A stretch of 7,060 nt of DNA from Eubacteriales bacterium (GCA_028692205.1 JAQUXV010000135.1:1-7060); one strand, 5' to 3'; positions 1-6,521 are shown, counted from the first letter of the stretch. The notes: generated from the letters alone by a model not told the origin. Numbers and translations are program-made.

Positions 1-102
1 CACAATAAGCTCAGCGAGGTCGCCGGCGTTGCAAAGCCTGTGCCCAACGACGACATTATGATCAAGACCGCCCGCAATATCGGCATCAGCATGGGCGATT
101 GA
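1..102 (+). CDS. C-terminal end of an unrecognised protein (partial)
   Basis: The window opens inside a plus-strand reading frame that gives 33 residues and stops at TGA (100-102). The tail contains VAGVAKPVPNDD and ends TARNIGISMGD. I do not recognise the family from so little sequence and assign no function. That it is a real gene end is supported by the intrinsic terminator starting 26 bases after the stop, in the right orientation and with a T-run on the plus strand. It is the only plus-strand gene in the window and faces the minus-strand isomerase gene tail to tail across about 460 bases. The start and most of the protein lie to the left of the window. Confidence 0.75.
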   Translation, partial: HNKLSEVAGVAKPVPNDDIMIKTARNIGISMGD

Positions 103-128
103 TTTTCACTGGAACCCGGTTTCTACTT

Positions 129-160
129 AAGCCCTCCTCAATTATCGGGAGGGCTTTTTC
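129..160 (+). terminator. Intrinsic terminator of the left-edge gene
   Basis: A perfect 9-bp stem, AAGCCCTCC (129-137) with GGAGGGCTT (148-156), encloses a 10-base loop, and the T-run continues to 159. The opposite strand has no matching T-run beyond the stem, so it should act only on plus-strand transcripts. Confidence 0.9.
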
Positions 161-560
161 TATTAAAAAATCCAAGCACACCCGCCGGTTTTCAAGGGCA
201 TAAATGCGAAAACAGCATACGTCTGATAGAGAAAATACATTGCTATACCCGGTTCCCCTAAGCGGACGCAGTCGATAAAGCGAATGAGCCGTTTAACAAG
301 GGATCGAGCATTCCAAAGTCCGAGTTTTCCGTGTTCGCCCTGTTCGGGGTATCAAAGGGAATAGAAGGGACTTCTCGCCCATTTTATTCTTGTTTTCTGC
401 CGGAATGTTCTTCTCGTTTTCATAAAAAAGGTTAACCGGCCCTATTTTACCCATGAAAGGGTTGCCGAATTGCGAGAGGTGGATCAACGAATGCAGGAGA
501 GCCGTCTAAAGCAGACGTCTCTCCCGATCCGTTATTAACCGTTGGGCTGCTTATGTAAGT
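161..560. other. Gene-poor region between two converging genes
   Basis: About 400 bases with no gene I can support. A 64-codon open frame on the minus strand (487-293) has no ribosome binding site in front of it (the bases just upstream read CTCTCCTGCATTCGTTG) and no recognisable domain, so I treat it as chance or decayed sequence. The part around 355-450 is visibly richer in A and T than the flanking genes. Just after the isomerase stop codon lies the hairpin described at 496-524. I see no tRNA, rRNA or clear promoter. The stretch could hold a small RNA, a decayed gene or a dispersed repeat, but nothing in the sequence alone decides this. Confidence 0.5.
496..524 (-). terminator. Hairpin downstream of the isomerase gene, possible terminator
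   Basis: GGAGAGCCGTCT (496-507) and AGACGTCTCTCC (513-524) form a 12-bp stem with one mismatch and a 5-base loop. The hairpin sits 36 bases past the isomerase stop codon in the direction of its transcription, where a terminator would be expected. Neither strand shows a run of T after the stem, so it is not a textbook intrinsic terminator. It could instead protect the 3' end of the mRNA or belong to a repeat. Confidence 0.5.
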
Positions 561-2048
561 TTACGCGAAGGGATTCTCTTTAGGGTATAGCACTCCGGCG
601 GGACGGTTGTAATCGATATCCGTTACACCGAGCAATTTCAAGGCCTCAAACAGCACTTTTCCGACTTTGCCGAAGGCGACGGCGCCGTGGTGCGGATAGT
701 TCTTTTCCACCAGCACATGGCGGTAGAAGCGCCCCATTTCAGGAATCGCGAACACGCCGATGCCGCCGAAAGAACCGGTAGGCACGGGCAGGATTTCGCC
801 CTGCGCAATATAGCTGTGCAGCGTCGCGTCTGCAGCGCCCTGCAGACGGAAGAAGGTAATATCGCCGGGTTTCAGGTCGCCCTCCAGCGTGCCGCGCGTA
901 ATGTTGGGCTCGGTATCCGGCTCCAGCGAGCGCTTCATAATCAGCTGATACTTCATCTCGCCGTGCGTCAGGTGGCACATGGCGGTATTGCCGCAATGGA
1001 AGCCCATGAACGTATCGTTGAGCTTGTAGGGATACTTGCCCTTGATGGCGTCGTTGTAAAGGTCCTCCGGCACGGTGTTGTTAATGTCCAGAATCGTCGG
1101 GGCATCCGCAAGCGCGCAGGCAATCATGTATTCGCTCAGGCCGCCGTAGATATCCACTTCGCAGCTGATGGGCATCAGGCGGCTGGCAAACCGACTGTTG
1201 ACATAGCAGGGTACGAAACCGAACTCGGTCTGGAACGCGGGCCAGCATTTATTTGCCATGAACGCGTATTTGGCGGTGCCGAGGTTTTGCTCCACCCAGT
1301 CCAGCAGCGTGGCCTCGTACTGCGCAAGCTTGGGCAGGATGCCGGGCATTTTGTTGCCCTCGCCCAGTTCCCGCTCCATATCTTTCATAATTTCCGGGAT
1401 ACGCTTGTCTTCCGCATGCGCTTTGAAAGCCGCAAACAGATCCAGCTCGCTGTTTTCCTGCACGTTCACCACACCGAGGTCATACAGCGGTTTGATGGGC
1501 GCGTTGCAGGCCAGAAAATCGAACGGGCGGGGCCCAAAGGTAATCACTTTCAGGTTGCGCACGCCGATTACGATACGCGCAACCGCGCAGAAATCATTAA
1601 GCATATCGGCAATTTCCGAAGCGGTGCCTACCGGATATTCGGGGATATACACTTTCAGCCCACGCAGCCCAATATTATAGCTGGCGTTGAGCATGCCGCA
1701 ATAGGCGTCTCCGCGGTCGCTCTTGACCGTTTCGCGGGTTTCCTCGGCTGCGGCGGCAAACATTACCGGGCCGTCAAACTTCTGCGCCAGAAGCGTCTCA
1801 GGGCCTTCGGGGCCGAAGTTGCCCAGATATACGAGCAGGGCGTTTACCCTGGCGTCGTGCAGCTCCGCAAGCGCGGGTTCAACGTTCAGCTCATTTTCGA
1901 TGATCGTCTCAACCTCTACGATTTGACCGTACTTTTTCGAATACGCCTCAACCAGCGCGGCGCGGCGCGCGCGGGATAGCTTGATGGGGAAACAGTCGCG
2001 GCTTACGGCAACCACGCCGAGTTTAATTGTGGGAATATTGTTGGGCAT
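561..2048 (-). CDS. L-fucose/L-arabinose isomerase family protein
   Basis: The 495-residue protein resembles the L-fucose/L-arabinose isomerases, cytoplasmic Mn-dependent enzymes that interconvert an aldose and its ketose. Family-type metal and catalytic positions are visible: Glu297 in CEVD, Asp321 in ILDINN and His453/His454 in YPHHGAVAFGKVG near the C-terminus. These correspond to the Glu, Asp and His ligands of L-fucose isomerase. A GFHCGNTA segment lies at 349-356. At 495 residues it is clearly shorter than the roughly 590 of E. coli FucI, which places it with the short, poorly characterised members. Substrate could be L-fucose, L-arabinose, D-arabinose or another deoxy- or pentose sugar; this cannot be decided here. 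The start is fixed by AAGGAGGG six bases upstream. It has its own promoter, and no kinase, aldolase or transporter lies beside it. Family call sure, substrate unsure. Confidence 0.88.
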   Translation of the reverse strand: MPNNIPTIKLGVVAVSRDCFPIKLSRARRAALVEAYSKKYGQIVEVETIIENELNVEPALAELHDARVNALLVYLGNFGPEGPETLLAQKFDGPVMFAAAAEETRETVKSDRGDAYCGMLNASYNIGLRGLKVYIPEYPVGTASEIADMLNDFCAVARIVIGVRNLKVITFGPRPFDFLACNAPIKPLYDLGVVNVQENSELDLFAAFKAHAEDKRIPEIMKDMERELGEGNKMPGILPKLAQYEATLLDWVEQNLGTAKYAFMANKCWPAFQTEFGFVPCYVNSRFASRLMPISCEVDIYGGLSEYMIACALADAPTILDINNTVPEDLYNDAIKGKYPYKLNDTFMGFHCGNTAMCHLTHGEMKYQLIMKRSLEPDTEPNITRGTLEGDLKPGDITFFRLQGAADATLHSYIAQGEILPVPTGSFGGIGVFAIPEMGRFYRHVLVEKNYPHHGAVAFGKVGKVLFEALKLLGVTDIDYNRPAGVLYPKENPFA

Positions 2049-2054
2049 GGAAGA

Positions 2055-2062
2055 CCCTCCTT
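2055..2062 (-). promoter_or_regulatory. Ribosome binding site of the isomerase gene
   Basis: AAGGAGGG on the minus strand stands six bases before the ATG at 2048. It selects this start over in-frame or overlapping alternatives upstream. Confidence 0.9.
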
Positions 2063-2081
2063 TTTGTTCTCTCTGTTCTTT

Positions 2082-2109
2082 ATTGTAATCGTTTTATAGT
2101 CTGTGTCAA
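2082..2109 (-). promoter_or_regulatory. Sigma-A type promoter of the isomerase gene
   Basis: On the minus strand a perfect -35 box TTGACA (2109-2104) is followed after 16 bases by TACAAT (2087-2082), a 5-of-6 match to the -10 consensus. Transcription would start near 2075, leaving a leader of only about 25 bases that contains little beyond the ribosome binding site. Confidence 0.8.
2083..2097. promoter_or_regulatory. cre-like / LacI-family operator candidate
   Basis: TTGTAATCGTTTTAT, read on the plus strand, agrees with the catabolite-responsive element pattern WTGNAANCGNWNNCW at every fixed position except the late C, where it has A. It overlaps the -10 box and spacer of the isomerase promoter, so a bound CcpA or LacI-type repressor would block polymerase. 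This suits a sugar-catabolic gene. The imperfect right half leaves real doubt. Confidence 0.4.
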
Positions 2110-2214
2110 GCGAAATAAACTCGTTTAACGGAGCGACGGCGATTTTCATCCCCATAATTTGTTCGTACATATAGCAGATGCCCCTGCTGCGATAATCCAT
2201 TGACACCACAAAAG

Positions 2215-2240
2215 AACCGCCCCGGTAAGCCGGGGCGGTT
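2215..2240 (-). terminator. Strong intrinsic terminator after the secreted-protein gene
   Basis: A perfect 11-bp GC-rich stem, AACCGCCCCGG (2215-2225) with CCGGGGCGGTT (2230-2240), closes a 4-base loop about 30 bases past the stop codon. On the minus strand the stem is followed by CTTTTG; on the plus strand the T-run reaches 2243, so it may work in both directions. It separates the secreted-protein unit from the isomerase unit. Confidence 0.92.
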
Positions 2241-2270
2241 TTTCTGGTTTCATTTTAAGCCAGTAAGGAA

Positions 2271-3875
2271 TTAGTTGCCCATCTCCGTCGTCAGTGCCTG
2301 GGCAACGCTATCCGGCAGGTTGGCAAACATTTTGTAGACCACCGACATGAAGTTGGTTTCCAGCGTCGAAGTAAAGGTGGCCATATCCGCATCGCTAAGC
2401 TTCATCAGTTCCACGGACGAATCCGGCGTAGCCGCAGCCAGCGCGGTAAAGAACCCGCTGTCGTCTTGTACGACGGTGTTCACCTTCAGCGTCCCCGCCA
2501 TTGCGGATGTCGGATCGGCCGTCAGCGCAGCCAAGTCGTCGCTGCCCGCAAAACTAATCGCCGTATCAATGGCATTGTCTCCGGTGGTCTGATCCAGCGT
2601 TACCAGGAAGGCGAATTCATCGTCGCCGTCATAGGCCGCACCCGAAAGCTGCCCCGTCACATGGCTGGCATCCGTATAGTCGCTGGTCAGGTTCAGCGTC
2701 ATCAGCGGCTTCTGGTCCTTATCCGTCAGGTTGAAGGTGCCGGTGCAGGCCGTGTCGCCTTTGGTGAGGCTCGCGTTCAGGTCGAACACAAGCGCGTCGT
2801 TCTGGCTTGTGCTTATCACTGCGGTGTACTGCTTGCCGTTATCCAGCGTTTTAGAAATGACCTGCATGGACATTTCCATTTTCTGAAGCGTATCCTTCGC
2901 GTCGTCGGTTTGAGCGGCGGCATCGGTTTCCACCGCATCTTCGATATCGGATTTCACTTCGGTTTCGCTGAAGTTGCCAACCATGTTGTACTGCATGGCG
3001 ACAAACTCGTCTTCACCATTGGTCAGCTGCGTAACTTGCATGGTAAAATCGGATTTCCCCATTGCGTCTTTCATCTCGGCAATGGCGTCATCCACTTTCT
3101 TGGCGACTTCCTCATCGGTCAGGCTGCTGTCCTGCGCCTTTTGCTGTTGAGTGAGCTGATCTTTCATAAACTGCGTATCAAACAGCGAAACCAAATCGTC
3201 GCCGGTGATCTGAATTACCGTTTGCGTATCGGCCGTATCGCTGTCGCCGATAGTGAAAGATCCGTTGGTTACGACCGCCTTGTCCTTAATCCCGTTTGCC
3301 CAGGTAAGGATGCTCTCGTCCCAGCCCATCATCTCGACGATTTTCTGGCTGATCTCGTCTTCCGTCATGGTGCCGTCTTCTTTTGCCTTGGCCGCTTCGC
3401 CAAACGCAAGCGCATTTTTAAAGCCTTCCGAGAAACCTTTGCTGAACTCGGTCATCATGTCCTCGTCCATGCCGCTGCTCTTCATGGCTTCAACAATCCC
3501 GTTTTCGATGTCGTCCCACGTGAAGTACAGCGGGGTTTCACCCAGCACTTCGCTCTGTACATACAGGCCGTTCTCATCCACGCGAACCTGCGCGGTAATC
3601 ATATCTTCGCCGCTCAGGGCAAGGGTCAGCGCGCCGTAGCCGCCGGTCAGTTTTTGCAGCCGGATCGCCGTAGCCGCGCAAAGGTCGGTAACCATCTGGT
3701 CGGCGTTCAACAGAGCGCCGGGTTCGAAGGTAACGGTGCTTACGATTTCTTTGCCATCCTCTTTAGCCTGCTTCAGCATATCGATGGCCGAGCCCTGGGC
3801 CATGGCGCTAATCGGCAGCAACAGCGCGATCAGGATGCTGAGAAGCCGAAATAAACCTTTCCGTTTCATAACCAT
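2271..3875 (-). CDS. Secreted acidic protein of unknown function
   Basis: The 534-residue protein begins with a clear signal peptide: basic KRK at 4-6, a hydrophobic core at about 8-22, and a likely signal peptidase I cut after Ala26 (SAMA|QGS). There is no lipobox cysteine, later membrane segment, LPxTG motif or S-layer repeat, so it should be released or only loosely held outside the membrane. The mature part is rich in Asp, Glu, Thr and Ala. It looks like strand-rich segments (about 80-118, 202-225, 275-305, 335-470) separated by helical acidic stretches (about 121-195, 235-272, 305-335). Only two cysteines remain (66 and 377). NGEDEF (286-291) and DGDDEF (416-421) each precede a hydrophobic strand and hint at an old internal duplication. 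No enzymatic motif is recognised. AGGAGG lies 4 bases before the first ATG and 10 before a second in-frame ATG at 3869, so either may start. Own promoter and terminator make it monocistronic. Confidence 0.85.
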   Translation of the reverse strand: MVMKRKGLFRLLSILIALLLPISAMAQGSAIDMLKQAKEDGKEIVSTVTFEPGALLNADQMVTDLCAATAIRLQKLTGGYGALTLALSGEDMITAQVRVDENGLYVQSEVLGETPLYFTWDDIENGIVEAMKSSGMDEDMMTEFSKGFSEGFKNALAFGEAAKAKEDGTMTEDEISQKIVEMMGWDESILTWANGIKDKAVVTNGSFTIGDSDTADTQTVIQITGDDLVSLFDTQFMKDQLTQQQKAQDSSLTDEEVAKKVDDAIAEMKDAMGKSDFTMQVTQLTNGEDEFVAMQYNMVGNFSETEVKSDIEDAVETDAAAQTDDAKDTLQKMEMSMQVISKTLDNGKQYTAVISTSQNDALVFDLNASLTKGDTACTGTFNLTDKDQKPLMTLNLTSDYTDASHVTGQLSGAAYDGDDEFAFLVTLDQTTGDNAIDTAISFAGSDDLAALTADPTSAMAGTLKVNTVVQDDSGFFTALAAATPDSSVELMKLSDADMATFTSTLETNFMSVVYKMFANLPDSVAQALTTEMGN

Positions 3876-3879
3876 GAAT

Positions 3880-3885
3880 CCTCCT
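3880..3885 (-). promoter_or_regulatory. Ribosome binding site of the secreted-protein gene
   Basis: AGGAGG on the minus strand is four bases from the ATG at 3875 and ten from the in-frame ATG at 3869. Neither spacing is ideal, so the start is ambiguous by two codons. The signal peptide is intact either way. Confidence 0.85.
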
Positions 3886-3915
3886 CAAAATCATTCGGGT
3901 TTTCCCCATGTGCTC

Positions 3916-3944
3916 ATTATACAAGAGGTCGTTTCCACTGTCAC
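3916..3944 (-). promoter_or_regulatory. Sigma-A type promoter of the secreted-protein gene
   Basis: On the minus strand GTGACA (3944-3939, 5 of 6 matches to the -35 consensus) is followed after exactly 17 bases by a perfect TATAAT (3921-3916). The predicted start near 3909 leaves a leader of about 35 bases. It lies in the 101-base gap after capG, showing the secreted protein can be expressed apart from capFG. Confidence 0.85.
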
Positions 3945-3976
3945 GCATTTCGTGCTATAAGAATAAGTTTTTCTGG

Positions 3977-5131
3977 TTAAATGTCGTTTTGAGGTGTCGA
4001 AAACCTGTTTTTCAGCCAAACGGTTTCGTTGACGATCGGCGTATAGCTCTGAATGATTTTTACGACCTTCACGCTTACATTTCCGTCTTCGTAATCTGCA
4101 GGCATAGCGCGCGGCTCGCCGTTGCGCTGCATGGTGATAGCCAGTTCCGCCGCCTGCTGGATGCTCTCCGCCGTAATGCCGCCGATCACCACAGTGCCTT
4201 TGTCCAACACCTCGGGCCGCTCGGTGGATGTGCGCACCAGCACGCCGCAGAAGCCGAGCATTGCGCTTTCCTCGCTCAGCGTGCCGCTGTCCGAGAGGAC
4301 GACGAGGCTGTTCATCTGTAGTTTGTTGTAGTCCATAAAGCCCAGAGGCTTAATGTTTTTTACCAGCGGATGGAACACAAAGTTCCGCATTTGGATAAAT
4401 TTCATCGAGCGCGGGTGTGTGCTGTAAATCACAGGCACCTGATAGGCTTCCGCCATATGGTTGATGGCGTCCATCAGGGAGAGGAAATTGGCTTCAATAT
4501 CAATGTTCTCTTCACGGTGTGCCGAAACAAGGATATACTTGCCTTTTTCAAGCCCCAGCCTGTCCAGCACATCGCATTTTTCGATTTCCGGCATCGCGCC
4601 GGAGAGTACCTCGCGCATGGGTGATCCGGTAACGAACATGGTTTTGCCGTCAATTCCCTCGCTCAGCAGATAGCGGCGGCTGTGCTCGGTATACGGAAGG
4701 TTGATGTCGCTGATGTGATCGACGATCTTGCGGTTGATCATCTCGCTCACATTCCAATCCCAACAGCGGTTGCCCGCCTCCATGTGGAAAATAGGAATTT
4801 TCAGCCGCTTGGCGGAAATGGCGGCCAGCGCGCTGTTAGTGTCGCCCAGAATCAGCAGCGCGTCGGGCTTCTCCTTTTGCATTACCTGATAGCTCTTGGC
4901 GATAATTGCGCCCATCGTTTCGCCCAGATCGGCGCCAACGGCATCCAGATAATAGTCGGGCTTTCGCAGCCGAAGATCGATAAAGAACACATCGTTGAGT
5001 TCCGGAGCGTAATTCTGCCCGGTGTGCACCATAATGTGCTCAAAATAACGGTCCGCACACCGCATGACCGCGGAAAGGCGGATAATCTCCGGCCTTGTGC
5101 CCAGCACCGTCATCAGTTTAAGCTTCTTCAT
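3977..5131 (-). CDS. capG: UDP-N-acetylglucosamine 2-epimerase family, CapG/FnlC type
   Basis: This 384-residue cytoplasmic enzyme belongs to the non-hydrolysing UDP-GlcNAc 2-epimerase (WecB) family. Family motifs run in order: GTRPEIIRL (11-19), HTGQN (36-40), GDTNS (96-100), HMEAGNR (116-122), SAHREENI (203-210), SDSGTLSEES (280-289) and TSTERPE (301-307). The NRC-WDW stretch after HMEAG and NRKIVDHISDINL resemble CapG/FnlC, which epimerises C2 of UDP-2-acetamido-2,6-dideoxy-L-talose to UDP-N-acetyl-L-fucosamine. The adjacent capF strongly favours that role over UDP-ManNAc synthesis. The length fits S. aureus CapG (about 374). The frame is open 19 codons further upstream, into capF, but AGGAGG six bases before this ATG and the family's usual MKKLKLMTVLGTRPE opening fix the start. 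The capF stop is one base away, so translation is probably coupled. No terminator is evident after the stop. Confidence 0.92.
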   Translation of the reverse strand: MKKLKLMTVLGTRPEIIRLSAVMRCADRYFEHIMVHTGQNYAPELNDVFFIDLRLRKPDYYLDAVGADLGETMGAIIAKSYQVMQKEKPDALLILGDTNSALAAISAKRLKIPIFHMEAGNRCWDWNVSEMINRKIVDHISDINLPYTEHSRRYLLSEGIDGKTMFVTGSPMREVLSGAMPEIEKCDVLDRLGLEKGKYILVSAHREENIDIEANFLSLMDAINHMAEAYQVPVIYSTHPRSMKFIQMRNFVFHPLVKNIKPLGFMDYNKLQMNSLVVLSDSGTLSEESAMLGFCGVLVRTSTERPEVLDKGTVVIGGITAESIQQAAELAITMQRNGEPRAMPADYEDGNVSVKVVKIIQSYTPIVNETVWLKNRFSTPQNDI

Positions 5132-5132
5132 G

Positions 5133-6254
5133 TCATTCCTCCTCCGGCTGCACCGGCAGGCGATAGGTATCCGGGTGTTCCGGGTCAAAAATCTCGTTCG
5201 CCCACATCAGGGTCACCATATCCGTATCGCCCAGGTTTTCAATGTTGTGGGTGTACCCGGGCGGGATGTCCACCACGGTCGGTGTCGCGCCGTCAACAGC
5301 GTATTGAACAATTTCCTCATTCTGCACGCTTCGGAGGCGAATAATCCCGCTCCCGGCGACCACGATAAATTTCTCGTGCTTGGTATGGTGCCAGTGCTCG
5401 CCCTTGACAATATGGGGTTTTTGCACGTTCACGCTAATTTGCCCATAACCGTCCATATGAAGGAGTTCCGTAAACGACCCCCGCATATCCGCGTGCGTCA
5501 CCGGGCGGTAGGCCAGCTCCTCCGGCGGCAGAAAACTCTGGTATGTGGCGAACAGCTTTCGCGTAAACGCATCCCGCTGATCCGGCAATGCCAGCGTATC
5601 CCGGCTCTCATGAAACGTCCGTATCAGCGCAACGATCTCCCCAAGCGTCGCGCCGTGTTCCGGCATCACATGGCAAAAGCCATCCTCCCCGACCATCGGG
5701 CAGCCTTCCAGCGCGCGTACAAACTCCGCAACGATATCGTCGATGTAATTCAGCCGCATTTCATGCGCGGGGTCGCTTACGGTAATGGGCAGGCCACGGG
5801 CAATATTGTAGCAGAAGGTCGCAACAGCGCTGTTGTAATTGGGACGGCTCCATTTCCCGAAAGCGTTGGTAAGCCGGTACGGGTACACCTTTGCGCCGGT
5901 ACGCACTCCATAGGCCAGCAGGGCTTTTTCAGCATTCCGTTTGCTGCGTCCGTACGGGTTATCCAGCGCCGCCTGGGTTGAGCCGCTCATCAGCACCGGC
6001 GGCTTTTCCCCCTGTTCCAACAGACGTAGAAGTGTTTCCGTAAAATCCGCGTTGCCGGTTTGAAATTCAAGTTCATTTTGAGGGCGGTTCACGCCCGCCA
6101 GATGAAACACAAAATCGGCCTCGGCGGCCATCGCTGCCAGTTCGGCTTGCGTTGTATCCACATCTACGGGCAACAGGCGATCTCCGCGCGAGCGCAGCGT
6201 CTCGCAAAGATTTTTACCTATAAAGCCGTTGGCCCCGGTTACCAGCAGGTTCAT
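5133..6254 (-). CDS. capF: CapF/FnlB: bifunctional SDR reductase with C-terminal cupin, UDP-L-FucNAc pathway
   Basis: This 373-residue enzyme matches the two-domain plan and length of S. aureus CapF (369). The N-terminal short-chain dehydrogenase domain (about 1-250) has the dinucleotide-binding GANGFIG (7-13), HLAGVNRP (51-58) and catalytic YGRSK (Tyr101, Lys105), and reduces C4 with NADPH. The C-terminal cupin (about 255-373) has the metal-binding set GEHWHHTKHEKF (285-296) and a further His in YTHNIEN (His336). In CapF that domain catalyses C3 epimerisation. The substrate is the 4-keto sugar made by CapE from UDP-GlcNAc; the product is UDP-2-acetamido-2,6-dideoxy-L-talose, passed to CapG. 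The frame is open 45 codons further upstream, but AAAGGAG eight or so bases before this ATG and the MNLLVTGANGFIG opening identify the true start. Its stop is one base before the capG start. No capE lies in the window. Confidence 0.93.
   Translation of the reverse strand: MNLLVTGANGFIGKNLCETLRSRGDRLLPVDVDTTQAELAAMAAEADFVFHLAGVNRPQNELEFQTGNADFTETLLRLLEQGEKPPVLMSGSTQAALDNPYGRSKRNAEKALLAYGVRTGAKVYPYRLTNAFGKWSRPNYNSAVATFCYNIARGLPITVSDPAHEMRLNYIDDIVAEFVRALEGCPMVGEDGFCHVMPEHGATLGEIVALIRTFHESRDTLALPDQRDAFTRKLFATYQSFLPPEELAYRPVTHADMRGSFTELLHMDGYGQISVNVQKPHIVKGEHWHHTKHEKFIVVAGSGIIRLRSVQNEEIVQYAVDGATPTVVDIPPGYTHNIENLGDTDMVTLMWANEIFDPEHPDTYRLPVQPEEE
5138..5143 (-). promoter_or_regulatory. Ribosome binding site of capG inside the end of capF
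   Basis: AGGAGG is made from the last Glu codons of capF and lies six bases from the capG ATG; the capF TGA falls in between. A terminating ribosome would stand on the capG start, the layout expected for translational coupling and matched enzyme amounts. It also settles the capG start against an upstream in-frame ATG. Confidence 0.9.
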
Positions 6255-6521
6255 ACGTCCGTCTCCTTTAACCGTCACACAAGCTGTGAAGGAAAACCCT
6301 GCTCCATACCAGCGGATTCGTTCGCCGCCCACGGAAGCATTCACAGGCATCATTGCGCGGATTTCGTTCAGTTGTGTGCATCCGCGCATCAGGTTTGAAA
6401 ATCCTTCACTAGCGCTTTAATTTATACCGTTGTTTTCCCGGAATCGGCTGTCTGCCGCCACAGCGTTTTTTATCCGGCTCTCTCTGCGCTTGCCTGTATA
6501 GCCGTTTGATCGTTAGGCAGT
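6255..6521 (-). other. Intergenic region between the VanW gene and capF
   Basis: These 267 bases hold no gene I can support. The capF ribosome binding site AAAGGAG is at 6269-6263. A small palindrome, TCACA-N5-TGTGA, occupies 6275-6289 just upstream. A TATAAA -10-like box on the minus strand (6426-6421) has no convincing -35 partner, so a capF promoter is possible but weak. No clear terminator follows the VanW gene; CGGCT/AGCCG around 6475-6505 could pair only over a large loop. Whether capFG is co-transcribed with the upstream gene therefore cannot be settled. No remnant of capE was recognised in the minus-strand frames. Confidence 0.5.
6263..6269 (-). promoter_or_regulatory. Ribosome binding site of capF
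   Basis: AAAGGAG on the minus strand stands eight bases before the ATG at 6254. It rejects the 45-codon in-frame extension further upstream, which has no such signal and no family similarity. Confidence 0.85.

Noticed and set aside
293..487. A 64-codon minus-strand frame in the left gene-poor region
   Set aside because: No ribosome binding site, no domain, and a basic, low-information C-terminus. Kept only as part of the unexplained region.
687..1979. A 430-codon open frame on the plus strand opposite the isomerase gene
   Set aside because: It lies antisense to a gene with clear family motifs and its translation shows no recognisable domain. The GC-biased third codon positions of the real gene explain the missing stops.
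2003..2209. A 68-codon minus-strand frame overlapping the isomerase promoter and start
   Set aside because: It has no ribosome binding site, spans the strong promoter and the isomerase ribosome binding site, and overlaps the isomerase coding start in another frame. No family is recognised.
3351..3390. EF-hand-like KEDGTMTEDEI segment in the secreted protein
   Set aside because: The first and third acidic ligands of the calcium loop are replaced by Lys, so calcium binding of the EF-hand or dockerin kind is not supported.
2466..3854. A 462-codon open frame on the plus strand opposite the secreted-protein gene
   Set aside because: The opposite strand has a signal peptide, ribosome binding site, promoter and terminator in register. 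The antisense translation is rich in His, Arg and Val in an unnatural way.
6255..6389. A 45-codon N-terminal extension of capF
   Set aside because: A good ribosome binding site and the family's usual MNLLVTGANGFIG opening place the start at 6254. The extension has no similarity to the family.
6448..6475. Plus-strand hairpin with a run of six T (GCTGT-N8-ACAGC then GTTTTTT)
   Set aside because: It has only 5 bp and would act on plus-strand transcripts, but no plus-strand gene lies anywhere near.
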